Shown: one piece after another, positions 1 through 10,494 of the stretch
Numbering within the stretch: position 1 is the first letter of the stretch
How the letters are laid out: each line of letters begins with the position of its first letter
Source: Gonapodya prolifera JEL478
Lineage: Eukaryota; Monoblepharomycota; Monoblepharidomycetes; Monoblepharidales; Gonapodyaceae
Length of the DNA: 64,000 bases
Assembly: GCA_001574975.1 (NCBI GenBank)
Contig: KQ965746.1
Span: 133,812-197,811, forward strand
Reading direction: 5' to 3'
Made by a program: the position numbers and the translations under genes
The notes under the pieces: model-generated
Database searches by the model: none
Told to the model about the DNA's origin: nothing
The model's input: the letters and a program-made list of their open reading frames with translations, nothing else

Positions 1-81
1 GACAAAGGACCCTATCACTGTTTTGTCCTCTTCACTACTGCCTTTCACCCACGCCGCCGCACAACGACCACGACCACGCAA

Positions 82-1660
82 TCACCACAACGCGCCCCTC
101 CTTACAACGTATGCCGCTGCTATGCCGAGCACTCCGACACCTACTGCGACACCTGCGTACAATCCCCACGATGTCGGCTCCTGAAACTTGTAGCGGTTCT
201 CCCCCTTAGCGATGTTACCGATGCCCTGTGCTTTGCACCACGCACGGAAGTCCTGCAGGTCAGGTTTCATCGCGCGGAGGGTGGGAATGTCGGCCTGGTG
301 TGGGTGGGAATCGGTGGGGTTTGGGTGAGTGGCATGTGAGAACAACACTAACCCCATTCCACGGCTACCTATCGTGTGTAGCTCAACACGGCATCTACGC
401 ACCTTGCACCCTTCGCTAACAAAAAAGTCCACCATCAAGGCCATATCTTGGGACAGGAGTCTCAGCAACCATGTCGGGACAGCGATGGAGGCTTTCCACT
501 TGACCCCCGTGATGTCACCCAGAACGCGCGCCATGTCTTCCCCGGAGACAAAGTCTCCTGCCAGCTCAATTTCCTTCCCCAAGAACTTCTTAGGCTCCGC
601 AAGCGCCATGGCTGCAAACGCGCCAATGTCGCTCACGGCCACGTATTGTCCACGGAGCCCGGGCGGGACGATGGTAGAAACGGAGCCGAGTGTCAACGGG
701 CCGGTGAAGACAACCAGGTTTTCCATGAATGCCGTGGGGCGGAGTACGGTGTATCCGAGTGGCCAGGACTTTGTGCGGATGTGCTCCTCGACGCGAAGCT
801 TAGTGGCAAAGTGAGGTACATTGCTGCAGACGTAAATTGTGAGTGTGCGGGAGGCGGGTGGGGTGATGGAAGAAGAGCACTCTGTGGTCAGTGTTAATCT
901 GGCAAGGACGCTCTGAGACGTACCGCCCAGCCTCCGTAGATAAGCCTCCTACAGAGGCATAGACAATGAACTGTACACCGGCGGCGAACGCTTGGTTGGC
1001 GAGTATGGTGACGTCAATCAACCGCAACGCCTCAAGGCAAAACACCACACACAAGCGTCAACGACCGTCACTCCCTAAAAAAAACCCACACGATCGTTCA
1101 ATTTTCACATGTTACCAGAGTAGATCCCGCCAACGCGCCCCTTCTCACNNNNNNNNNNNNNNNNNNNNNNNNNNNNNNNNNNNNNNNNNNNNNNNNNNNT
1201 CAACGACCGTCACTCCCTAAAAAAAACCCACACGATCGTTCAATTTTCACATGTTACCAGAGTAGATCCCGCCAACGCGCCCCTTCTCACCTGCTCCACC
1301 TCATTCTTTACCAGATCTGTTACAAGAAACACTCCCCACACTCCTTGGAGCGCCTGCTTCAACCCACTCCCGTCATTCATATCCCCCTTGACAACTTCCA
1401 CGCCCCTGCTCGCCAGCTTTTGGGCAGCAGGCGAACCGGGGTTGCGAGTCACGGCACGCACGGCGTACTGGTTTTTCGCGAGCAGCGCGTCGACGCAGGC
1501 GCCGCCTTGTTTGCCAGTTGCGCCAAAGACAAGGACCTTGGGGTCCCGATCGAGAAAAAGCGGCGACGAGGGACGGGTTATTGAATGTTGCAACCCGACG
1601 GTGCGGTGTTTGGGACGAGGGAGGACGAGGGGAGCTCACCACGGGTTTTTGAGACGACAT
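82..1660 (-). CDS. NmrA-like NAD(P)-binding protein, copy 1 (interrupted by assembly gap)
   Basis: Atypical short-chain dehydrogenase / NmrA-type Rossmann protein, probably a redox sensor or NAD(P)H-dependent reductase; no substrate can be read. Exon 1 (1640-1660) encodes only MSSQKPV. A phase-0 intron joins it to exon 2 (1291-1536), giving VLVFGATGKQGG, the glycine-rich dinucleotide loop. Later exons carry the FRPNAFMENL segment and the conserved domain end. The last exon ends in a hydrophobic stretch (AGVAVGVGVLGIAAAYVV) followed by basic residues, which looks like a tail anchor. The gene has the same exon plan as copy 2 at 2159-3577. A 51-N gap falls at the intron 2/exon 3 boundary, and the flanks of the gap repeat each other, so the local gene model is broken by assembly rather than necessarily by mutation. 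The NmrA family call is firm; the function is not. Confidence 0.75.
1058..1290. repeat. Identical 91-bp repeats flanking a 51-N assembly gap
   Basis: Positions 1058-1148 and 1200-1290 are identical over 91 bases and are separated only by Ns (1149-1199). The same 91 bases occur a third time at 3128-3218 inside the paralogue. There they cover the whole 74-nt intron 2 plus the first 17 nt of exon 3. The simplest reading is that two contig ends overlap and were scaffolded without merging, so the gap is probably zero or negative in length and the intron is present once in the real genome. Confidence 0.9.
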
Positions 1661-2158
1661 GTAATGTTTTGTAGCGGTGCACGAGAACGGCGGACGGAAT
1701 CGGGAACGTGATGCGTTAATGGAGCTCGTTGGATGTACCTTGAGTGGGGCACAGCCAGGTTGGTGACGGAGGAACTTCCCCATCCTATTTGTAGTCACGT
1801 TGGATCCAGTGGTTAAAAAACAATTGTGCAGTATTGAACCATACAACGCAAAAGCGGTGTTCTTCTCACATTTTGCCCTCGCCACAAATCGCTCCCGCCC
1901 CGTTGACTGGACGAAGTTTCACATTCTTCCAGGTCTATATAACGTCGCCTCCCATGTTGCTGACTGACGGGACAAAGAATAATCATGGAGGGGTAATACA
2001 TTTACTTGAGCCTCTAAAGTTAGCAGAATTAGTTGAGTCCTAAGTTAAAGTTCTTTCCATGCTGAGTCTATCCCTCTAAATGCCATATCAAAACACCCAT
2101 GTGGTACAATATCCTCGCAACTGCTTTTTCACCCACGTCGCCCTCAGTAACCACGCAA
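1661..2158. other. Intergenic region between the NmrA-like copies
   Basis: About 500 bases between the start of copy 1 and the stop of copy 2, both on the minus strand. It should hold the promoter of copy 1 and the 3' end of copy 2. The short ORFs here are not supported by splice sites or recognisable domains. No RNA gene or transposon is visible. Confidence 0.6.
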
Positions 2159-3577
2159 TCACAACAACAACAACAACCCGGCCCCCTTCGCAACGTATGC
2201 CGCCGCGACGCCGAGCACTCCGACGCCGATCGCGACGGAAGCGTACCATCCCCACGACGACGGCTGTTTGAACGGGTAGCGGTTCTCCCCCTTGGCGATG
2301 TTGCCGATACCCTGCGCTTTGCACCATGCGCGGAAGTCCTGGAGGTCGGGTTTCATCGCGCGGAGGGTGGGAATATCGGCCTGGTGTGGAGAGGACGGGG
2401 CGGGCGTTAGACCACCAAGAACTTGATACCACTGCTGCATATCGTCGCTCACCACGACATGTACTCACCTTGGCCCCACCACTTACGAAAAAGTCTACAA
2501 TCGCGGCCGTATCGCGGGACAGGAGCCTCAGCAACCATGTTGGCATGATGATGGATGCCTTCCACGTGACGCCCGTGAGGTCGGCCAGAACGCGCGCCAT
2601 GTCTTCCCCAGAGACATAGTCTCCTGCCAGCTCAGTTTCCTTGCCCAGGAACTTGTTGGGTTCTGCCAGCGCCATGGCTGCAAACGCTCCAATATCGCCC
2701 ACGGCGATGTATTGACCAGGGGTTCCAGGCGGGGCGATGGTAGAGACGGAGCCGAGCGTGAGCGGGCCGGTGAAGGCGACCAGGTTTTCCATGAATGCGT
2801 TGGGGCGGAATACGGCATACCCGAGTGGCCAGGGCTTGCTGCGGATGTGCTCCTCGACGCGAAGCTTGGTGGCCCAGTGTGAAACTTTTCTGTAGATGTA
2901 GATTGGGTGGACGTGTGGGTGGTGGACGGGGTGTGAGTATTAAAAGTGCTGCTCGTGCCAATCGAACAATGACGCTCTGGTGACGTACCGTCCAAGCTCC
3001 GTCGAAAGGCCTGCCACAGAAGAATAGGCAATAAACTGTACACCAGCGTCGAATGCTTTGTTGGCGTTGAAGAGTATGGTGACGTCAATGAAGTATTAGT
3101 CCCAAGGCAAAGCAGCACGTACCAGCGTCAACGACCGTCACTCCCTAAAAAAAACCCACACGATCGTTCAATTTTCACATGTTACCAGAGTAGATCCCGC
3201 CAACGCGCCCCTTCTCACCTGCGCCACCTCATTCTTCGACTTATCCGTCATAAGAAACACTCCCCACACTCCTTGGAGCGCCTGCTTCAACCCACTCCCG
3301 TCCGACATGTCCGCCTTGACAACTTCCACGCCCCTGCTCGCCAACTTTTGGGCAGCAGGCGAACCGGGGTTGCGAGTCACCGCGCGAACGGCGTACTGGT
3401 TTTTGGCGAGCAGCGCGTTGATGCAGCCGCCCCCTTGGTTGCCGGTTGCGCCAAAAACGAGGACCTTGGGATCCGAACGAGAAAAAACGGCGGCGGGGTC
3501 AGATGATGGAGTGTTGAAAGCGTAGCGGTGCCGAGTTCAAGCCGCGGGCTGCTCACCACTGGTTTTTGCGATGACAT
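2159..3577 (-). CDS. NmrA-like NAD(P)-binding protein, copy 2, tail-anchored
   Basis: Complete paralogue of the gene at 82-1660. Exon 1 (3557-3577) encodes MSSQKPV. Exon 2 (3219-3464) starts directly after a cccaag acceptor and encodes VLVFGATGNQGG, then ALLAKNQYAVRAVTRNPG and the end of the first fold unit. Further exons carry VTVVDA, AGVQFIAYSSV, a long middle exon with RPNAFMENLVAFTGP, and a last exon with a conserved DLQDFRAWCKAQGI segment. The C-terminus is hydrophobic (SVAIGVGVLGVAAAYVAKG followed by leucines), suggesting membrane anchoring with the enzyme facing the cytosol. The protein is about 300 residues, normal for NmrA-like proteins plus an anchor. The identical exon 1 and exon 2 lengths (21 and 246 nt) in both copies show recent tandem duplication. 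Confidence 0.85.
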
Positions 3578-3861
3578 GGCGGATGCTTTGCTGTGGCGGC
3601 GTGCGAGTAGAAGTAGACTGACGCAGTTGCGTTGAATGAACAGGGAGGGTCGGTGACTTTTATATGGCGGCCGCGCAACGCGCGTTGGCCACAGCGCGGC
3701 AAATACATTTTAAACTTGGCGGGACCCTTTTTCGACGTGCTGCCTCTTTCCTATATTTTCCTTGAATTATCGCTGACAATGTTATGGGTTGTGCAGTGGT
3801 GTAGTATTGAGCGACACAACATAACAGGAAACGTGCATGTACATCTAAAGTGGCACTCGCC

Positions 3862-5674
3862 TCACCCCAACCACACCCTTCTGCACTCTCCCGCACCCAC
3901 AATCCTGTTACATATGGGACACACCCTCCGCGTGGCAAGAACGCCCAGCCAGCATTCCCTGCACAGCGCGTGGTTGCACGGCGGGGCGTGCGGGTACGTG
4001 GGGACGTCGAGACACACGAGGCATTTGGGAGCGCGCGAAAGCTGAGACGTGAGGTGGGTGATGTGGCCGAGCAGGGCGGAGAGGAGTGGGGTGGGGGTCG
4101 GTGTTGTGGTATTGGGGAAGTTAGGGGAGGGATGCAGTAAGGATGACGAAAGGGGCGCGAACGAAGGGTCCACGGCGGCAACGGCCAGCGGGAGAGACGC
4201 GAGGCGGTACAGCGCGGCCAGCGTGCGGGGGTCCAACGGTGCCGGGTTCTGTGCGGATTGGATTGGGGCAAGTGGATGTGATTTGGAGGCTCCGGGCATA
4301 GACCCAGCACTCGCATCACCCGATGAGCTGTTGGGCCCATGGGCCGGGGCCGTGCCTGCGAGTTCCGGCTCACGGAGTGCCCCGCGGTCCGCTTGCGGGG
4401 GTGGGTACAACGCGCGGAAGGAATATATGGAGTCGGATTGGGTGGGAGCAGACACTCCTTCGGTGATGAGGGTGAGGGTGTTGGGAGTATGCGGGAGCCC
4501 ATTCTCGAGAGGCGTATCGTCATCTGCATAGTATGCGGCCTCGTCCGCGAGCGAGACCGGTGTGTAGTCGTCCGAGGGTGGAGGGCGAGACTGGGTGGAG
4601 GATGGGTCGGGGTCCCCGTGTGGGTGTTGATATGTAAGGTGGGGTGAAGCGTGACTAGAGTCTCCTTCCTGGTCGCTCTGATCGGTGTGAGCGTGGATCG
4701 AGTGAGGAGTGTCTGCGGAGTGGCTGGTGTGTCCAGGGTGCTCGTAATGTCCCGTGGGTCCAAAGTGTCCATTCTCCGAGCTCTGCAAACTCTGTAAACT
4801 CGGTGCACTCTGTCCGTTCTGCCCTATGTGCCCACTCCACCCACTCACCCCAGTCCCCCCAGACGCCGTCCATCCCGACCCCGACCCAGTTGACGTTGAC
4901 CCAGTCCAAGACGATCTTTCACCCTCAGTCGCTAGTGCAGATTGGCCCGCTAAACCGGATTGAGAATCCTCCCACTCTTTCTGCTCCTTCATCTTCCTTT
5001 GCACGTAGTCAAGTACGTCCTGCTCCGAAATGCGGTGCGCTGCTGTCGCGTCGTCATCTGCGCCATCAATATCTCCATCGACATCAACAAGAGGCTCGTC
5101 CTCGTCGTCCTCGGAGAGTGTCGGTGACGTGGGTGCCGAGGAGGATGTGTTGGTGCGGGGCCGCTTTGAGCCCCGGCGGGACGCGGATGCGGAGGAGGAG
5201 GAAGAGGTGACGAACCCGTGCGCGGCAAGACCGCCTTCGAGGAGAGCAGTAGCGCGTATGCGCGTGACGCCTGCCCAGGTGTACTCCTCCCAGACGACGG
5301 GACGCGGGTTTGTTGTGGTTGAGGTCGAGGTCGAGGTCGAGGTTGAAGCGGAGGGCGGTGGCGTGGCAGAGGGAGGGTTTGGCGGAGGAGGCGGGGAGGA
5401 CGAGTGAGAGGAGCGAGTGCGCGAGGACCGGAGCTTCTTGCGCGGGGAGTGTCTGAGCGATTGCTGTTGGTTGGGAGGGGGGTGCGCGGGGGTGCGATTC
5501 TTTGAGGGGTGGCAAAGTGGGAGCACGGAAAGTAGGAGGGGAGGGAATGGAGAGGGGTGGGAGCAGGCAGGAGGGAATGGTGAGCGGAGTTGGTTTCTCT
5601 GGCTTGCCCCCACGCTGGAATCTCGATCCCCACTCGCCCCTCGTACTCACGGCACTCCGCTCTCGTAGCTTCAT
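3862..5674 (-). CDS. C-terminal RING-finger protein (putative E3 ubiquitin ligase)
   Basis: Two exons: 5651-5674 (MKLRERSA) and 3862-5463, joined by a 187-nt intron with a gtgagt donor and a caaccaacag acceptor, giving about 541 residues. The last 60 residues hold a C3HC4 RING: CLVC, then CNH, ALC, REC and CPIC with canonical spacing. A short conserved-looking block near residue 55 (VVWEEYTWAGVTRIRATALL) precedes a nuclear-localisation-like basic patch, an acidic stretch and a long Ser/Gly/His/Pro-rich linker that is probably disordered. The RING makes ubiquitin-ligase activity likely. The substrate is unknown and I do not recognise the N-terminal block. It lies head-to-head with the NAP-like gene 129 bp away. 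GC-rich sequence creates long antisense ORFs over this gene that are not credible. Confidence 0.82.
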
Positions 5675-5803
5675 CCTGTGTCCTGCCTCCGCGCTGCTTT
5701 TGTTGCGTTTGTCTTGACTCCCTGCTGCGGTCCACTCACTTTATTTTTTTTTCTGTTTCCAAGCATCATATCTGAACTCCGTCCCACTCCAACCATCCCG
5801 CAA
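5675..5803. promoter_or_regulatory. Shared divergent promoter, RING gene / NAP-like gene
   Basis: 129 bases between two opposed start codons. It contains a T-rich tract close to the NAP-like start. No specific binding site is identifiable by eye; the promoter role is inferred from position. Confidence 0.6.
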
Positions 5804-7791
5804 ATGTCCGCGGCAAAGAAGCAAAAGCTCGACAAGGAAGCGGAAGCTGAAACCGATGTCGACCCCAAGATCGAGGCTGTCCTCACTTCGGAGCAGACTG
5901 TCATTGACGCACTCGTGGCAATGGAGGCGGACCTGGCAAAGGTACTTTAACTGCCGTTTCTCGTTGCTCTATCTCGCTCGGAACCTCTCTCCCCCAATCT
6001 CCCTTTCCGTTTGCCTCAATCGACAAAAGGTCCGCACCAAACACTTCAACACAATCCAGCCAGCGCTCGAGAAGCGCGACGCAGCCATCAAGGCCCTCGG
6101 TGACAAGGACTTTTGGCACAAGGTGCGCTGATTGTGCCTGCGTTCGGCAATTCGGGGGACGGGAGTTCAATTTTGAAACGTCCCGCAGCATTTGTTGCTT
6201 GTGGACGAGTAGGTCGATTTCCATTAGCGAAGCCTATTTGAACGAAGGCGGAGAGCATTTTATGGTCAAACGGAGTGGATTGTGGAGTGATGCCGGGGAC
6301 GATGGCAGTAAACCGTTAAGAGGAGCTTTTTGTCAAAGGTTGCTGGGATGGTGCAGGTTATTGTCAAGTGGCGTGGATCGTCGATGGATGCTGGGAAGGT
6401 GGCAGGCTCTCGACGACGAGAGGATATTGTTGAGGCATGCTGGGACGGTGGCAAGTCATCGACGTTTGGAGGTGTACGAGAAAATGATCATGGCATGCAC
6501 CCCACGCGGAGCCGACGAAATGACGTGTCGAGGCCGTCTTACAGTTTCAATCCTCTTACCGATCCCCACTGTCCCTTCCATTTGCTTCGCGCCCAACATA
6601 GGCAGTCATCACGTACCCGGATTTGAAGGAACTGTTCATGCTGAGCCCGCGCGACGCCGAGGCGCTCGACTTTCTCACTGGCGTGCAGGTCAAGCGCGAG
6701 AAGGATGACTACAGGAAGGTGTCCGTCACGTTCACTTTTGGCAAGGGGAATACGTTGTTTAAGGTGAGAAGGTGTTGTGGAAGGTGGACGGTGGAGTCTT
6801 CGTCTGCGAGCAGTTGCAGCAACAGGGTGGAGGTGGCGGGTGAGGAGCAAGAGCAGGAGCAGGGATGGGTGGAGTGGAGGCGAACAAGTTGAAGGAGGAA
6901 GTAGGCTGAGAGAGGGAAACGAAAGTGACGAAAAGTTGAAACTCTTCTTGGTATCTGTGTACCTGTGTACGAGGAGGCAGGCGAAGTCAAGCGGAGCGCG
7001 TGGGTGATGGGAAGATCCATAGTGGGACGTGCGAAGGCTGGATGAGTGAGGTTGTGGATTGACAACGGGGCAAGACACACTCTGCATTTGAACTGAACTG
7101 AAAGCAGCCTATCATATGCGACGCGGATTGTGGCTGGATGGACGCAGGAACGCTTACGAAATGCTTCGTACGCGACGTCTCCCTCAACGCCCCTTCCTCG
7201 TTCGACTCACACAACCACCATCTCGCACAGAACGCCTCGCTGACAAAAGCCATCACGGTGGACGAATCCGGCGAACCCAGTGTGACCTCGCACCCCACGA
7301 TCGAGTGGCACGACGCGGTGCTGAACCCCCCTGCCAAAGCCAAGGCTGGGGGATCCCCCGCAGCTGCGGGAAAGAAGCGGAAGCAGGCGAAAGATGATGA
7401 CAGCGACGATGATGATGATGACGAGTTCTGGAGCACGGAGACTAGTGCATGGTCGACTATTTTTGATCCCAAGTGAGTTCTGCGTGCGCACGACTGGTGG
7501 GGACCCGTGGTTGGGGGAAGCAAGGGCTGCGGTTGGTGGAGACATGCACACCGTTGACCGAAGATGGTGGTATGGGATTAAATGACGGAGTGACGACCTG
7601 GCGCTGCCTCATTTCGTATCTTTGCGCCTCCTAACATCACCCACCCACACAGGAGCACCGACCTAATTCAAAGCATCGCGGACGAGCTCTACATCAACGT
7701 GGCCCGGTACGCTCTCATCGGCAGCGGCGAGGACGACGACGACGACGACGAGATGGGCGATGACGATGCAGATGATGTCGACGACGAGTAA
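5804..7791 (+). CDS. NAP/SET-family histone chaperone
   Basis: Nucleosome assembly protein family; binds histones and assists nucleosome assembly in the nucleus. Five exons keep one frame: 5804-5941, 6030-6122, 6602-6763, 7108-7472, 7653-7791, giving 298 residues, close to SET/TAF-I proteins and shorter than NAP1. The N-terminus has a helix of the dimerisation type (residues 20-75, with VRTKHFNTIQPALEKRDAAI and ALGDKDFWHK). The central fold includes ITYPDLKELFMLSPRDAEALDFL and VSVTFTFGKGNTLF, and the sequence ends in very acidic Asp/Glu runs (DDDSDDDDDDEFW and the last 20 residues) that bind basic histones. Intron 2 is unusually long (479 nt) and contains a degenerate repeat. SET versus Vps75-like subtype cannot be decided here. 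Confidence 0.87.
6341..6464. repeat. Degenerate ~48-bp tandem repeat in intron 2 of the NAP-like gene
   Basis: A unit beginning TGCTGGGA(T/A/C)GGTG recurs at about 6341, 6389 and 6438, a spacing of 48-49 bases, with the downstream TCGACGA segment also partly conserved between units 2 and 3. It lies wholly inside the 479-nt intron. Confidence 0.6.
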
Positions 7792-8227
7792 GCGGGCGTG
7801 CCGTGCGGTGCGCTTAGGGCGGCGGCACGGCGTGGGTTTGCGGCACGGACGAAAAATGGGAAGCGTTGCGCGATATGATTTTATTTTTGGCTTGGGTTGG
7901 CGTTGGCGTTGGTATGTTTGACCGCCAGAGTAGATTTTTTTGGTGTGTGCTTTTAGGTGGAATAGATTGACGTTTGTGCCTGTTCGGATATTTTGGGGTG
8001 GAAGGTGCAAGATGGCATCGGCGAGTCCAGGGAGATTCGGCACATTAACGTCCCCTCATTGCAACGACACAAGTAGTGTTGCGAACTCGCTCTGCACTCG
8101 AAGATCTGTTTTGTTTCGACTTTTCTCGTGTGCGGAAAAATCGAAAAGCAGTGGGTTTCAAAATAAAATTGAATGGAATGCTCCGGAATGAAATCTCCGG
8201 AAATCACAAACAACGTTTCTATAACTC
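7792..8227. other. Intergenic, 3' of the NAP-like gene
   Basis: The 3' flank of the histone chaperone gene. Long ORFs on either strand show no family features, no convincing splice sites and no codon structure. I see nothing functional beyond the expected polyadenylation region. Confidence 0.5.
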
Positions 8228-8509
8228 CTACAGGGAGGAGAGTACCCAATTCGTAAAGAGAAATGTATTTCCGGAGGGTTCTGGGGGTTCCGGGTGCCAA
8301 AAAGTCGCGGGAATGCTCCGGAATCCTTTTGAAGGGCAGTATGCCATTCCGAAGCCATTGCGGCAAATTTTGTAGTAGCTCCGCCAATTTTGAAAACCCA
8401 CAGTAGGGCGGACGACGGACCGCGCTGACGTGCAACCCTCAATCACAGAGGCCGCGGTTGCAATGCATGCGAGCATCACAGCGAGAAGAAGGGCGAGGAG
8501 ACGGCGCAT
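8228..8509 (-). CDS. Small putative secreted protein (low confidence)
   Basis: A 93-residue ORF opening with a good signal-peptide pattern: MRR, then a leucine/alanine-rich core (LLALLLAVMLACIATAA), then a mature part with three cysteines. I recognise no family. The remainder is not obviously structured and could be read-through of a truncated gene or an unrecognised intron. It is worth listing because two other small cysteine-rich candidates lie within 1.4 kb. Confidence 0.3.
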   Translation of the reverse strand: MRRLLALLLAVMLACIATAASVIEGCTSARSVVRPTVGFQNWRSYYKICRNGFGMAYCPSKGFRSIPATFWHPEPPEPSGNTFLFTNWVLSSL

Positions 8510-8671
8510 GATCAAAATGCGATAGCGACTTTGATTCTTCACATGAAAGGCAACCTCTCATTTACCTTTCGGAGTCGCGGGGCCAATGACGGATGCCCTT
8601 GGCCAAACGGTTGTGCCGGGTAAGTTGGAGTGATTCGACGCCGCTGATTTGCATTGAGACTCATACAGCCG

Positions 8672-8935
8672 GGCTTTGCTTTAACAACTAAGACTTGCGT
8701 TCCGCAAGGCGGAGGAATAGCAGACGTCTGTCGCACCCCTAACAATCGCAATCACGTCGACTTTCCCTGCGGCGTGTCCCCTTGTTCTGGCAAGCAAACC
8801 GATGTAAGTAGTCTCAGCTGTAAGCACACATTCCAAGACGTGGTTATATGAGCTACTTTCAGTGTGGAGGCAAAATTCTCCAACCGTGCACTGCCTACAA
8901 AGAGACAGGGACCATTTGCAACCATGAGATCTAAT
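8672..8935 (+). CDS. Partial small cysteine-rich protein, two exons visible
   Basis: Two exons fit together across a canonical intron (donor GTAAGT after ...GKQTD, acceptor TTTCAG before CGGKILQPC). The joined reading has seven cysteines in about 65 residues and ends NHEI-stop. A start codon and signal peptide are not clear: upstream sequence offers a GTAAGT donor and a CATACAG acceptor just before 8672, but I could not join it in frame to a credible first exon. It may be a small secreted protein or a decayed copy of one. Family not recognised. Confidence 0.35.
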
Positions 8936-9589
8936 AGAAAATGGTCATTGTCTCGGTCTCTTGACCTGAGAGGGACTCGCTCGTTGGACCGTGTCATATG
9001 TATACTTCACGATGAATAGAAGGCTCAGAGGTACAATCCTGACCCCCCCACAGTGCCCCGTTCTCCTACCCTCTGACTGCTCCCCTTGTGGGGTTCCCGC
9101 ACACCACACTCGCTCGCACTCCAGGACTGCCGGAAAGTCGGGCGGAGAAGGAACCGGCAACACCGGAACCAAAGGGGTAAAATTTCCAAAAGAAGAGAAC
9201 GTCATCGACAATTGTATGCGTAAAAACAAGTTCAAGTTTACTGGTTCAATCCGGGGACAATTACAATAAAAAGAGTGCGGAATCAGTTTGACTTTCCTGA
9301 GCTGCTGCTGCTGTAGAGAAGGCCGGTGGCTTGGGGTGGGATCGCATGTTGCATTGTCGGGGCATGAGCCAATTCATGCACCACCGAGAGGCTCCAAAAG
9401 GGCTTCCCTGCGACACCTGTCGGGGTCCAAATCCTTTTATTTCACTGATTTACTTGCCACGTGGCTGACTCTGCGAAGATGGTTGGTGATGGCCCCCGCT
9501 GCGCAAAAGCCTCGTTGACACTTGTACTCCTGCCTCTGGCGTCCAACCCACGACCAGAACCATTTGCATAGCGCACCAGCAACTCTCTC

Positions 9590-9811
9590 ATGTTGGCCCT
9601 GTTGGCTTTACCCGCCGTCGCCAGACAGCCATCCACCGCCGCCGTCGGCCTGGGGCACACCTGCAATACGCATCCATCCCTCTGCGAGCACAAGAAGCAT
9701 TTCCTTGGCATATTCTGCAATGTCAACTACTTCATCAACAAAGATCGCGGCATCGTTTCCTTCTGCAGCCAGGACACGGCTGCAAACGCTCCCCAACAGG
9801 TGGGAGATTGA
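9590..9811 (+). CDS. Small putative secreted cysteine-containing protein
   Basis: A 73-residue ORF with a short hydrophobic start (MLALLALPAVA) and four cysteines in the mature part (HTC, SLC, IFC, SFC) spaced 8-19 residues apart. The composition suggests a disulphide-stabilised extracellular peptide. The signal peptide is short and the last codons could be spliced onward (CAGGTGGGAG at the end). No family recognised; the context is gene-poor sequence. Confidence 0.3.
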   Translation: MLALLALPAVARQPSTAAVGLGHTCNTHPSLCEHKKHFLGIFCNVNYFINKDRGIVSFCSQDTAANAPQQVGD

Positions 9812-10362
9812 GTTGTAGTGCCGATTAGGTTGGAAGCTTCATGTAAACACCAGCACGGCCAGGGATAGAGAATGTAAACATGTTGAATCTATTTGGAAAC
9901 ATGTGGAATTCAATCTTCCGCGAACCCCGCAACTCGTCCAACCCTCTGTCATTATTCCCTCTTCTTCCCTTTTTCGCATTTCGTGTTGATTTATTGTCTT
10001 GCTTGTAAAGAGCAGGGACTGAAAAAACTTCTGGAACTAAACTTCTGGCATCTGACATTGGGACACATCCAACATCCTATTGATATGAGCGTCGATTCAT
10101 ACCCCGTTCCCCCGATCCAGTCACCAAACATTGAATCGAGTCATGGGATCAAGGAAAACCCTCTCCTGCGTTTCGCCTATGCTGGATCGAAAAAGGTGCA
10201 TTCGTCTGCACTTGCCTTCATGAGTTTTCGGAGACATCAGGGTAGTGAGAGTGCCACAACGGGTACATATGCTTGGATTGATGATTTTTTCCTGGGGGTT
10301 ACGACTGGACCGCTCGTTTTCTGTCCCAGGTGTTCGTGCGAATACCCGCCCACTTCTGACCC
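9812..10362. other. Region upstream of the MCM-like gene, with an alternative spliced ORF
   Basis: Besides the expected promoter and 5' leader, there is a clean spliced ORF starting at 10085. It runs to 10392, crosses a 61-nt intron (gtgagtga donor, tatag acceptor, 10393-10453) and ends at a stop at 10623-10625, making 159 residues in a frame different from the MCM-like gene. Its meaning is unclear; it could be a leader exon, a uORF or a separate small gene. Confidence 0.35.
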
Positions 10363-10494
10363 ATGTCTCGCAGAGGTCCGTCCCATCAGATGGTGAGTGA
10401 ACGAACGCTTTCTAACGTCATTTTACAGGTTTTGATATCGTTTTTCATTATAGGGAAGAAAACAACACCCTCAAAGACTGCGGGACCGCGGAGC

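Noticed and set aside
9000-9269. 92-codon plus-strand ORF
   Set aside because: No signal peptide, domain or splice support; composition looks random.
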